Source: Candidatus Rifleibacteriota bacterium (GTDB taxonomy: Bacteria; Riflebacteria; Ozemobacteria; Ozemobacterales; Ozemobacteraceae). From it: a DNA stretch of 14,544 bases. The position numbers and the translations under genes were made by a program. The notes beneath the pieces are model-generated. The model was not told where the DNA came from. It saw nothing but the letters and a program-made list of their open reading frames with translations, and searched no databases. The DNA is taken from assembly GCA_017526725.1 (NCBI GenBank), contig JAFXRA010000215.1:1-14544 (forward strand), given 5' to 3'. Positions 8,077 through 14,544 of this stretch are shown in pieces. Position 1 is the first letter of the stretch. The number at the start of each line of letters is the position of its first letter.

Positions 8077-9387
8077 TTATTTTGTTGAAAAGTCGAAATA
8101 GATTTCTTTTCCAGCAACAGAATTGTTATAAAGAACATGTTTGCCATTAAAATCCAATTTATAAGGCTCATTTGTTATTCTATTATCAGGAAGTTTTGTT
8201 CCAAACCATTCACTTAACTCATCCATAGATTCAGGATATCTATTTTTCTCACAAACAAAGGAATTAATAGCAAGAGCGATAGCTGTCATTTCCATTTTTG
8301 TCAAACTTGCTTCATAAATTTCCTTAGCTTTTTTAAAATCTGCACTCCAATCTCTAGCTAAATACAAACCCAACATTTTTGATGGATTAAACAAAAGATA
8401 AAAAACATAATCTGTCGGAGTAAACTCTCTAAGGAATTTATTTCGTCGTTCAGACCATTCAGCCAACTCTTTTTTTATTTCATAAATAGGTTTATCAAAA
8501 AATTTCATTGGATCTTTAAAACAGAATTTTTTGATTTCTTCATAAGAACTGGATTTTCTAAATTTAAACAACATATGGTCGCCTTTATTAGCATAGTAAT
8601 CAATAAAATCTTCTGACGCCAATAACTCAAATTCTATAAAATGAGAAAAAGGATATTCATTATTTACAAAATCTAAAATATCTTTTGCTACTTCTTTGCT
8701 TTGTTCTCTGCACTGAGGTTTAGGGGCACTAGCCCATATTAGTATAGAATTACAAGCAATATCAGAAACAGCTACATTTACCATTTCATTCATCAGAGAT
8801 CCACTATCTTTATAAATAGTTTGATTATCTTTTAATAAATAAAAAACAGCATGACTCAAATACAATGAAGTTTCGAATTCTTTTCTTTGTTCAAGCATTC
8901 TACTTACTATAAACCAATATTTTGCAGCATCTTTTATAGTCTTAAAACGTGGAGAATCTGGATTCTTTTCACTATCTTTGAAAGATACAGGAGTAGAATT
9001 TTTGGTTTCTTTCATTTTATTTTTTATGACTGGTACAATTTCGTTAAATCTATACAAATCATTAGAAATCAAAGGATTAGCAGTTTGGATTAACTTTTCA
9101 TTAGCATCTTTTTGGAACAATTTATCTTTTTCAGGTATTGAACGAAGCAAATCTGATATTTTATCTTGTTTTTCTTTATCTAACAAAAACTTAATCAAGT
9201 AATTTGGAAAGTTGTCATCATTATGCATTCCCTCAAACCTTCCAAAATAATCAAATCCTTGAAAAGGAGGGAAACTTTCTATTCGCTTTCTAAAAAAATA
9301 AAAATCATAATATCTATAACCAACCAAAACAACAAGTATACCCAATATTGCAAAGACAGCAAAGAAACCGATTATTACTTTTTTCAT
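8077..9387 (-). CDS. membrane-anchored protein of unknown function with GspG-like C-terminal motif
   Basis: A 436-residue protein I do not recognise as a whole. Residues 4-24 form one hydrophobic segment followed by Tyr/Arg-rich YRYYDFYFFRKR, consistent with an uncleaved N-terminal anchor and an outward-facing body. The middle (about 60-360) is predicted mostly helical and charged. The last 66 residues contain 'ALAINSFVCEKNRYPESMDEL' (371-391), then 'LPDNRITNEPYKLDFNG' and 'VLYNNSVAGKEI'. This pattern (helix, R-Y-P-x-S-x-x-E-L, then strands) is shared with GspG C-terminal regions and with many uncharacterised planctomycete-type proteins. AGGA lies 7 bases before the ATG. It stands between C11 peptidase genes and has its own promoter, so a link to them is only positional. 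The C-terminal motif comes from memory of the pattern, not a search. Confidence 0.65.
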   Translation of the reverse strand: MKKVIIGFFAVFAILGILVVLVGYRYYDFYFFRKRIESFPPFQGFDYFGRFEGMHNDDNFPNYLIKFLLDKEKQDKISDLLRSIPEKDKLFQKDANEKLIQTANPLISNDLYRFNEIVPVIKNKMKETKNSTPVSFKDSEKNPDSPRFKTIKDAAKYWFIVSRMLEQRKEFETSLYLSHAVFYLLKDNQTIYKDSGSLMNEMVNVAVSDIACNSILIWASAPKPQCREQSKEVAKDILDFVNNEYPFSHFIEFELLASEDFIDYYANKGDHMLFKFRKSSSYEEIKKFCFKDPMKFFDKPIYEIKKELAEWSERRNKFLREFTPTDYVFYLLFNPSKMLGLYLARDWSADFKKAKEIYEASLTKMEMTAIALAINSFVCEKNRYPESMDELSEWFGTKLPDNRITNEPYKLDFNGKHVLYNNSVAGKEIYFDFSTK

Positions 9388-9420
9388 TATTTTTTCCTAA
9401 ATCCCAAAATTACTTATATA

Positions 9421-9429
9421 ATTATAACA
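9421..9429 (-). promoter_or_regulatory. extended -10 promoter of the unknown membrane-anchored gene
   Basis: Minus-strand TGT-TATAAT (9429-9421) is an extended -10 (TGnTATAAT). At 17-base spacing the -35 is poor (TTTTTA), and that region is the terminator stem of the upstream gene. The expected start is near 9414, giving a leader of about 26 bases before the ATG at 9387. Confidence 0.6.
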
Positions 9430-9463
9430 AAAAGCCGCTCTCTTAAAAAGAGAACGGCTTTTT
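9429..9463 (-). terminator. intrinsic terminator of the downstream tandem C11 gene
   Basis: The stem arms are 9448-9463 and 9429-9444, with a 3-base loop. In the minus-strand RNA the 16-pair stem has one U-G wobble and ends in a U-tract. It lies about 30 bases after the stop at 9493. The A/T-rich ends make it nearly symmetric, but no plus-strand gene needs it. Confidence 0.88.
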
Positions 9464-9492
9464 ATACTAATTAATAAGAATTAGAGTTTAGA

Positions 9493-10905
9493 TTAGCGAG
9501 CCTGCATTGCGCTTTTCAAATTCTTGAACAATCTGTCGAATTCTTCCTGATTCTTTGCAGGAATCTTCTTTTCAGTGTAAGCAACATAGTTGAGTTCGCG
9601 AACAAGCATTCTAGCATACTGGCTGCGCGGATTCTTCTTAGCTTCGGAGATTGCACTCTTCAAGCCCTTGAAATCACCTTTGCATGCACCATCGATAGCT
9701 TCTTTTACGTCTCTCTGGCTACGGAGAGTGAGAATCATATCATCCCACATACCATTCTTAGAGAAACCTAATTCAGAATACTTAGATTCATAAGTAAAAC
9801 GCTGAGGCAAATAGATTGCGATACCTTCACAATTTTTATAGCGGTAATTAGAAGCAGATCTGCCAGTAGTCTTGCTGTTAATAATAGCAGCTTTTGCTGC
9901 AGTTTCTACTTTAGCGATAGCAGTAGTTACTGCAGAATCGCCTTCAACAAGAGGTTTGAAATTCTTCAAGAAGTGAAGAAGGTCGATATTTTCTGGATAT
10001 TCAAACTTAACAGTCTTACCAACAGCAGGTGAAATCTTATCAGCATAATTGCCGCTCATTATAGCTTTTGCAAAACCATTAAGAGCATCAACCAAAGCAT
10101 CTACCTTACTTAAATCGATTGCAGACTGAGTTGAATCATCACGACCCTGGCTGCCGCCCTGATAAGACTTAGCATAAGCATTTACCCAATGATTAGCAAA
10201 ATCTTTTGGAGCCATACCTGGCTTCAAACCTTTAAGAACATCATCGTATGGAGTGCCTTTGCCGGCTTCTACTTCTTCAGAACCTACAAAGTAATTACAA
10301 TGGTCTTTGATTGCATAAGCAACTTCAACCATGCCCATGAGACAGCAGTCCATGTTGATAACATCAATCTTCTGACCAAGAGCTTCTGAACAAAGTTTTG
10401 TTGCAGTAGTAAGTTCGTTTGTAGTGATGTGATTGTTGGAAGAATCGTCATAAGAAACACCACGAACTACGTTCTTGTCAGTTTTTGCTTTCCAGCCAGA
10501 ACCATGGTTCCAAATACCGATCATGTAATGTTTGGCAGGATAGTTTTCTTTGATGAACTTACAGAACTTTACAAGTTCTTTATAATCGCCCATGTCAAGT
10601 TCGCCCATATCTTTGATCTTTTTGATCTTGCCTTTTTCAATGTAGTTAATCTGGGCCGGACCTCTTTCGCGGTCAATCAAGGTAACGATATTAAGGTTTT
10701 CGTTAGAACCAATGCGAGACATTTCTTCCTGGTCTTCAACGCCGAATTCATCGAGGTTGTTATCTGCATTCAAGAAAACTGCGAAAGTCCATTCTTTTAC
10801 AGCAGCTTTTTTAGCTGGTTTCTTAGCTGGGGCAGCTGCGAAAGAAGCAGCGGAAACACTTATCATAAGAGCAGTAGCAGCGATTATACTAGATACTTTT
10901 CTCAT
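9493..10905 (-). CDS. exported C11 (clostripain-family) peptidase, tandem copy 2
   Basis: A 470-residue protein. The signal peptide MRKVSSIIAATALMISVSAA ends near 'SFA' (residues 21-23), followed by an Ala/Pro/Lys-rich linker (24-35). The C11 core starts at 'EWTFAVFLNADNNLD' (38-52). The His motif W-N-H-G-S-G-W is at 132-138 (His134) and the Cys motif M-D-C-C-L-M at 185-190, with nucleophile Cys188 preceded by an extra Cys187. 'GSEEVEAGKGTPYDD' follows. Both catalytic residues are kept, so an active extracytoplasmic Arg/Lys-type peptidase is likely. AGGAG lies 10 bases before the ATG. The neighbouring gene at 11109-12518 is 89% identical over the first 100 residues, with matching promoter and terminator, which makes this a recent tandem duplicate. 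Local G+C is higher than in flanking genes (24 of 60 bases at 9541-9600, against 15 of 60 at 8521-8580). Confidence 0.92.
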   Translation of the reverse strand: MRKVSSIIAATALMISVSAASFAAAPAKKPAKKAAVKEWTFAVFLNADNNLDEFGVEDQEEMSRIGSNENLNIVTLIDRERGPAQINYIEKGKIKKIKDMGELDMGDYKELVKFCKFIKENYPAKHYMIGIWNHGSGWKAKTDKNVVRGVSYDDSSNNHITTNELTTATKLCSEALGQKIDVINMDCCLMGMVEVAYAIKDHCNYFVGSEEVEAGKGTPYDDVLKGLKPGMAPKDFANHWVNAYAKSYQGGSQGRDDSTQSAIDLSKVDALVDALNGFAKAIMSGNYADKISPAVGKTVKFEYPENIDLLHFLKNFKPLVEGDSAVTTAIAKVETAAKAAIINSKTTGRSASNYRYKNCEGIAIYLPQRFTYESKYSELGFSKNGMWDDMILTLRSQRDVKEAIDGACKGDFKGLKSAISEAKKNPRSQYARMLVRELNYVAYTEKKIPAKNQEEFDRLFKNLKSAMQAR

Positions 10906-10968
10906 TTGGCTTATACTCCTATACTTATATACTTATTTTCTCAATATAAATGAGAGATGATTAGAATA

Positions 10969-10997
10969 ATTATAATGATAAAATCCAAAAACCGCAA
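10969..10997 (-). promoter_or_regulatory. promoter of tandem C11 copy 2
   Basis: On the minus strand, TTGCGG (10997-10992), a 17-base spacer and TATAAT (10974-10969). The same -35 and spacing occur before the paralogue at 12518, which supports the call although TTGCGG is a weak match to TTGACA. The leader is about 60 bases. Confidence 0.72.
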
Positions 10998-11052
10998 TTA
11001 TTTCGATAATAATTTTTGAAAATTTCTGTACATTCAGATAAAAACAAGCAAT

Positions 11053-11090
11053 AAAAAAGGCTTCCTCTTTATTTAAGAGAAAGCCTTTTT
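11053..11090 (-). terminator. intrinsic terminator of tandem C11 copy 1
   Basis: The stem arms are 11075-11090 and 11054-11069. In the minus-strand RNA this is a 16-pair stem with one U-G wobble and a U-tract, about 20 bases after the stop at 11109. The left arm matches that of the terminator at 9429-9463 in 14 of 16 positions. Confidence 0.88.
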
Positions 11091-11108
11091 ATCAGTTAAC
11101 TAATTAAC

Positions 11109-12518
11109 TTACTTAGACTGCATTGCACTCTTAAGATCTTTGAACAATCTGTCGAATTCATCTTTATCTTTTGCCTGAATCTTCTTTTCAGTGTAAGCAG
11201 CGTAGTTGAGTTCGCGGAGAAGAGTTCTTGCATATTTGCTGCGAGGATTCTTCTTAGCTTCAGAGATTGCGCTCTTCAAGCCCTTGAAGTCACCTTTGCA
11301 AACGCCTTCAACAGTCTTCTGAACATCTCTCTGTTCACGAAGAGCCATAAGCATATCATCCCACATTACTTTCTTAGAGTAATCAAGAGTCAAATATTTG
11401 CTTTCAATCATCAGGTTGCTTGGCAGATAAACAGCAATACCTTCAGCATTTTCATACTTGTTGTAATAGCGGCCAGTTGTCTTATTGTTGATAATCATAG
11501 CCTTAGCTGCTTTTTCTACTTTATCCATAGCAGTATTAAGAGCAGTATCACCCTGAACTTCTGGTCTCAAATTCTTAAGGAAGTGGAGAAGGTCGATATT
11601 CTGTGGATAAGCAAATTTTACAGTCTTACCAGCAGCAGCCATTACCTTGTCAGAATATTTGCCAGCCATGATAGCTTTAGCAAAACCATCCATAGCATCA
11701 AGCAAAGCATCGGTTTTGCTCAAATCGTAAGCAGACTGAGTAGAATCGTCACGACCCTGGCTGCCGCCATTATAAGATTGAGCATATGCATTTACCCAAT
11801 GATTTGCAAAATCTCTTGCAGACATACCTGGTTTCAAACCTTTAAGAACGTCATCATAAGGAGTACCTTTGCCTGCTTCAGTTTCTTCTGAACCTACAAA
11901 GTATTCACAATTATCTTTAATAGCATAAGCAACTTCTGCCATACCCATCAAACAAGCATCCATGTTGATAACGTCAATCTTCTGACCTAATACTTGAGCT
12001 ATTTCTTTTGTAGCAATAGCAAGCTGGTCATTAGTGATGTGGTTGCTTGAAGAATCATCGTAAGAAATACCACGAACTACATTAGAAGCATCCTGTTTTG
12101 CTTTCCAACCAGAACCATGGTTCCAAATACCAATCATATAATGTTTGGCAGGATAATTTTCTTTAACGAATTTGGCGAATTTAACGAGTTCTTTATAATC
12201 ACCCATATCCATTTCGCCCATGTCTTTAATCTTCTTGATGTTGCCCTTTTCAATATAGTTAATCTGAGCCGGACCTCTTTCACGGTCGATCAAAGAAATA
12301 ACATTAACATATTCGTTAGAACCAACACGAGCCATTTCTTCCTGGTCTTCAACACCAAATCTGTCGAGATTGTTATCTGCATTCAGAAATACTGCAAAAG
12401 TCCATTCTTTCATAGCAGCTTTTTTAGCTGGTTTCTTAGCGGGGGCAGCTGCAAAAGAAGCAGCGGAGACACTTATCATAAGAGCAGTAGCAGCGATTAT
12501 ACTAGATACTTTTTTCAT
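11109..12518 (-). CDS. exported C11 (clostripain-family) peptidase, tandem copy 1
   Basis: A 469-residue protein. The frame extends to an ATG at 12545, but the ATG at 12516-12518 is the better start: AAGGAG lies 10 bases upstream and the N-terminus then aligns exactly with the paralogue. It has a signal peptide (MKKVSSIIAATALMISVSAA, ending near residue 23) and an Ala/Pro/Lys-rich linker (24-35). The C11 core has W-N-H-G-S-G-W at 132-138 (His134) and M-D-A-C-L-M at 186-191 (Cys189, Asp187). 'GSEETEAGKGTPYDD' follows. A catalytically complete secreted or periplasmic peptidase with likely basic-residue specificity is expected, from family knowledge. It has its own promoter and terminator. It lies divergent from a small exported protein gene at 12810. 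G+C is relatively high (26 of 60 at 11221-11280). Confidence 0.93.
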   Translation of the reverse strand: MKKVSSIIAATALMISVSAASFAAAPAKKPAKKAAMKEWTFAVFLNADNNLDRFGVEDQEEMARVGSNEYVNVISLIDRERGPAQINYIEKGNIKKIKDMGEMDMGDYKELVKFAKFVKENYPAKHYMIGIWNHGSGWKAKQDASNVVRGISYDDSSSNHITNDQLAIATKEIAQVLGQKIDVINMDACLMGMAEVAYAIKDNCEYFVGSEETEAGKGTPYDDVLKGLKPGMSARDFANHWVNAYAQSYNGGSQGRDDSTQSAYDLSKTDALLDAMDGFAKAIMAGKYSDKVMAAAGKTVKFAYPQNIDLLHFLKNLRPEVQGDTALNTAMDKVEKAAKAMIINNKTTGRYYNKYENAEGIAVYLPSNLMIESKYLTLDYSKKVMWDDMLMALREQRDVQKTVEGVCKGDFKGLKSAISEAKKNPRSKYARTLLRELNYAAYTEKKIQAKDKDEFDRLFKDLKSAMQSK

Positions 12519-12528
12519 TGAGCTTATA

Positions 12529-12534
12529 CTCCTT
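12529..12534 (-). promoter_or_regulatory. Shine-Dalgarno that fixes the start of C11 copy 1
   Basis: AAGGAG on the minus strand lies 10 bases before the ATG at 12518 and would fall inside the coding region if the ATG at 12545 were used. The paralogue has AGGAG at the same distance (10916-10920) with a near-identical TATAAGC following it. Confidence 0.8.
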
Positions 12535-12579
12535 ATTTTTAGCACTTATTCCCTACTCACTAAAACAGTAGATAAACTG

Positions 12580-12608
12580 ATTATAATAATAAAAAATAAA
12601 ACCCGCAA
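12580..12608 (-). promoter_or_regulatory. promoter of tandem C11 copy 1
   Basis: On the minus strand, TTGCGG (12608-12603), a 17-base spacer and TATAAT (12585-12580), identical in elements and spacing to the promoter of copy 2. The leader is about 60 bases and begins with a small CAGT/ACTG inverted repeat. Upstream, 12609-12748 is AT-rich spacer to the divergent promoter, with two TCGTACAA repeats at 12636 and 12670. Confidence 0.75.
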
Positions 12609-12748
12609 GACCTCGGTGCACTATTTTTTTATTTTTCGTACAATTCTTAAAAAATAAAACAATAGCATCTCGTACAAACCGAAATACTGCGCTAGAATAC
12701 GACTAATTTATTTTTGTTTTTGTTTACTTTAGAATCTGCTGTATAAAA

Positions 12749-12778
12749 TTGAAAAATTTATATAAGTTGGCGTATAAT
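12749..12778 (+). promoter_or_regulatory. promoter of the small exported protein gene
   Basis: TTGAAA (12749-12754), an 18-base spacer and TATAAT (12773-12778). The expected start is near 12785, leaving a leader of about 25 bases. It fires away from the C11 copy 1 promoter about 140 bases to the left. Confidence 0.7.
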
Positions 12779-12809
12779 TAGATAAATCATATTTGTGGGG
12801 AGATTCTTA

Positions 12810-13370
12810 ATGAAACTATTTTCTGCTATGTCATTAGTCTTAGCCTGTTTAATAAGTAATCCTTTTGCTGCTATCGCTTCAGAAAATATTGGAGAACACT
12901 ACTCACCCCCGAACAGTTTGAAGAAACATATTTATATTCGTTCCTATACTCAGAATACTGTAACTTTTAGATTTGAAGTTATGTCTATCATTGGTGATGC
13001 CAAGGATGTAACCTTGAAAGTTAAATTATCAGGCTTTGAACCGATAGTTCCTGTTCCTTCTGCTACTAAATTTCCAGTAATCTCTGAAGGAAATGTGGGA
13101 ACCCTTGATTTTGTGCTGCCGATTACTAAAGAAATTGCAAATAGTAATAAAGTCAGCATAAAGGGAAAGGTGGAATATACCCCAGATTATAATGCAATTA
13201 TTAAATATGTAGAAAATAACGCAAAAGAACAATATCCGAATGATTTAACCAGAGAAATACTAATAGATTCTCTTACAGATAGCGGCAAAAAAGAGTTGAA
13301 ATCTGTTTATTCTGTTAAATTCTTACCTCAGGATAAATATCCTAGTGAACCTTATTCGACAGAAGAATAA
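12810..13370 (+). CDS. small exported protein of unknown function
   Basis: A 186-residue protein and the only plus-strand gene. An in-frame GTG at 12795 is rejected because GGGGAG (12797-12802) is a good Shine-Dalgarno 7 bases before the ATG at 12810. The signal peptide is MKLFSAM, a hydrophobic core and A-I-A ending at residue 23. V-L-A-C at 10-13 looks lipobox-like but lies very early, so signal peptidase I cleavage is preferred. The mature part begins with alternating beta-prone segments (about 40-120: TVTFRFEV, VTLKVKLSGF, VGTLDFVLPI, VSIKGKVEY), like one Ig-like sandwich, and ends with a charged helical region. I do not recognise a family. It is divergent from a C11 peptidase and convergent with a metalloprotease-like gene, so a partner, inhibitor or envelope role is possible but unsupported by sequence. 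Confidence 0.75.
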   Translation: MKLFSAMSLVLACLISNPFAAIASENIGEHYSPPNSLKKHIYIRSYTQNTVTFRFEVMSIIGDAKDVTLKVKLSGFEPIVPVPSATKFPVISEGNVGTLDFVLPITKEIANSNKVSIKGKVEYTPDYNAIIKYVENNAKEQYPNDLTREILIDSLTDSGKKELKSVYSVKFLPQDKYPSEPYSTEE

Positions 13371-13413
13371 TAGATTGATTAGGTTCATTCATTAAAGCCA
13401 GAAAAATTACCAG

Positions 13414-13446
13414 AAAAAAAAGCCTCCAATAAGGAGGCTTTTTTTT
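13414..13446. terminator. bidirectional intrinsic terminator between convergent genes
   Basis: A perfect 14-pair stem: eight A plus GCCTCC (13414-13427), loop AATAA, and GGAGGC plus eight T (13433-13446). It has a U-tract on both strands. It lies about 40 bases after the stop at 13370 and 13 bases after the minus-strand stop at 13459, so it serves both. Confidence 0.95.
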
Positions 13447-13458
13447 ATCTATCTTTTA

Positions 13459-14544
13459 TTAATCATCAAATGGGTTACCTGAGTTACTATTTAGCTGAAC
13501 TTTTTCTGAAGAAACATTCATATCTTCATTATCTACTGAAATTGCAGTTGTAACATCTTCTTTTGATTCTTTCACAGAGTTATTTGCAGTTTCTTTATCT
13601 TTCTTTGAGTCAGACTTTTTGAAGAATTTATCTTTAAGTTTGGCCCAAAAGCCTTTATTTCGATTTTCCACGTATGCAAGGCTGTCTTCATTTTCGCCTA
13701 CGAAATCAAGAAATTCTTTATCGGTCATCTTTCCTAATAAGGTTTTATCTATAATTTCATAGACAACTTTGGCATCTTCAGGATTATCTTTTAAAAACTG
13801 CTTAATGACATTAGACATATTGTTGTCTTCACCGTTTGTAGCATAGAAAGCAGCTGAAACCTTATCTTTGCCTTCAGAATTATTGCCTGTTTTTTCATGA
13901 ATACGATAAAGTAAGGTTGCCATAAAACATTCATTAGCCAAAAGTTGTTCTGCTGAAGCATTTTTTGCTTTTAATTTATCTTCCTTACGATAATAACCAC
14001 CTATTGTATCAGATTCGACCATTAAAAGCTGATTTTTTCGGGCAATCTTTTCATAAACCTTTACTCTGTCTTTAGATTCGATCATTTCATTGTATTCAGC
14101 CCAAGCTTCTTTAAAAGCTGCTCTTTCTGTTGTGATTTCATCAAGATAATGGGCCTTGTCTAATCCATACATGCCGTCTATGAAAGAACTCTTGTCTAAG
14201 GAATGGGAATATTCATGAATAAAAACTGACTTACCTTCTTCGGCATTTGTTTGATTGCTGAAATATGCACTTCCTATTTGTACTTTTCCAGTCTTTTCAA
14301 AACATCCTGGCCAAAAGTCTGTTTTCATTATTCTTTGTAAAAGACCTGTCGGGTCAGTGTCATCATTGCCTTCAACATCAGATGTATCAAAAAGATTCAC
14401 TTTACAATCTCTGTAAGCGTGATCTTTTCTTTCTTTAACAGACTGTTGCTGAGATGCTCGATAAGCATTAACCAGAGCCTTCTGACCATTTGTTAAATCC
14501 TTATAGGAATCTTCACCCATTTCCTTTATGAGCTGTTCTTCAGA
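13459..14544 (-). CDS. HExxH zinc metalloprotease-like protein, 5' end cut off by the window
   Basis: The frame is open to the window edge (S-E-E-Q-L-I-K-E precede the first Met at 14518-14520). No usable Shine-Dalgarno precedes that Met (AAAGGAA directly abuts it), and no signal peptide is seen, so the true start is probably outside. Numbering from that Met, 'HEYSH' at 102-106 is a zinc-binding HExxH motif. 'EITTERAAFKEAWAEYNE' follows at 128-145, where Glu132 or Glu138 could be the third ligand, as in gluzincins. A second helical region runs to about 290. The C-terminal tail (about 295-353) is Lys/Ser/Glu-rich and low in complexity, ending G-N-P-F-D-D. Family and substrate are not identified; it may be an envelope or toxin-like protease. 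It shares the terminator at 13414-13446 with the convergent gene. Confidence 0.65.
   Translation of the reverse strand, partial: SEEQLIKEMGEDSYKDLTNGQKALVNAYRASQQQSVKERKDHAYRDCKVNLFDTSDVEGNDDTDPTGLLQRIMKTDFWPGCFEKTGKVQIGSAYFSNQTNAEEGKSVFIHEYSHSLDKSSFIDGMYGLDKAHYLDEITTERAAFKEAWAEYNEMIESKDRVKVYEKIARKNQLLMVESDTIGGYYRKEDKLKAKNASAEQLLANECFMATLLYRIHEKTGNNSEGKDKVSAAFYATNGEDNNMSNVIKQFLKDNPEDAKVVYEIIDKTLLGKMTDKEFLDFVGENEDSLAYVENRNKGFWAKLKDKFFKKSDSKKDKETANNSVKESKEDVTTAISVDNEDMNVSSEKVQLNSNSGNPFDD

Noticed and set aside
10429..10953. Plus-strand open frame of 174 codons antisense to C11 copy 2, with a similar one at 12117-12521
   Set aside because: Both are mirror frames of the duplicated C11 genes, explained by shared coding sequence. 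They have no ribosome site and their products look like Phe/Ile/Val-rich shadow translations.
12519..12545. Upstream in-frame ATG giving a 9-residue longer C11 copy 1
   Set aside because: It would place AAGGAG inside the coding region and add residues before the signal peptide. The ATG at 12518 matches the paralogue exactly.
12795..12809. GTG start five codons upstream of the small exported protein
   Set aside because: The GTG runs into the Shine-Dalgarno GGGGAG that serves the ATG at 12810, and the shorter form gives a better signal peptide.
14518..14520. Met as the true start of the HExxH protein
   Set aside because: The frame stays open to the window edge, no properly spaced Shine-Dalgarno is present and no signal peptide is visible, so the gene is treated as truncated.

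Overview
This is a low-GC, gene-dense bacterial window. Ten genes can be supported, two of them cut by the window edges, and nine of the ten lie on the minus strand. The organism looks like an uncultured, probably diderm (two-membrane) bacterium: it encodes type IV-pilin/type II secretion-like pseudopilins, an OmpH/Skp-like periplasmic protein and many Sec-exported proteins. Tandem exported C11 (clostripain-family) peptidases beside pseudopilins and a large PKD-domain surface protein would fit poorly characterised lineages such as Candidatus Riflebacteria. That placement is a weak guess from gene content, because there is no rRNA or marker gene here.

Layout, read in the direction of minus-strand transcription (right to left). 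At the right edge is a 5'-truncated HExxH metalloprotease-like gene (13459-14544). It converges on a small exported protein, the only plus-strand gene (12810-13370), across a shared bidirectional terminator. Divergent from the small gene are two tandem, closely similar exported C11 peptidases (11109-12518 and 9493-10905). Each has its own promoter, matching Shine-Dalgarno and related terminator, so the whole transcription unit appears duplicated. Next is an unrecognised membrane-anchored protein (8077-9387) whose extended -10 promoter starts in the tail of the preceding terminator. A third, more divergent C11 peptidase (6617-7984) follows behind a consensus promoter, with a RimI-like acetyltransferase (6107-6607) 9 bases downstream.

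A 365-base intergenic stretch (5742-6106) carries a dense series of hairpins resembling a palindromic mobile repeat, plus a strong minus-strand promoter. That promoter drives a tightly coupled operon running off the left edge: an OmpH/Skp-like periplasmic protein, a 1321-residue PKD-containing exported (possibly lipo-) protein, a pseudopilin, and a PilX/GspK-like pseudopilin. All three junctions overlap (4, 14 and 4 bases). The inference is a pseudopilus or type IV pilus assembly unit in which the giant protein is displayed, secreted or assembled with the minor pilins. The right half looks like an exported proteolysis locus.
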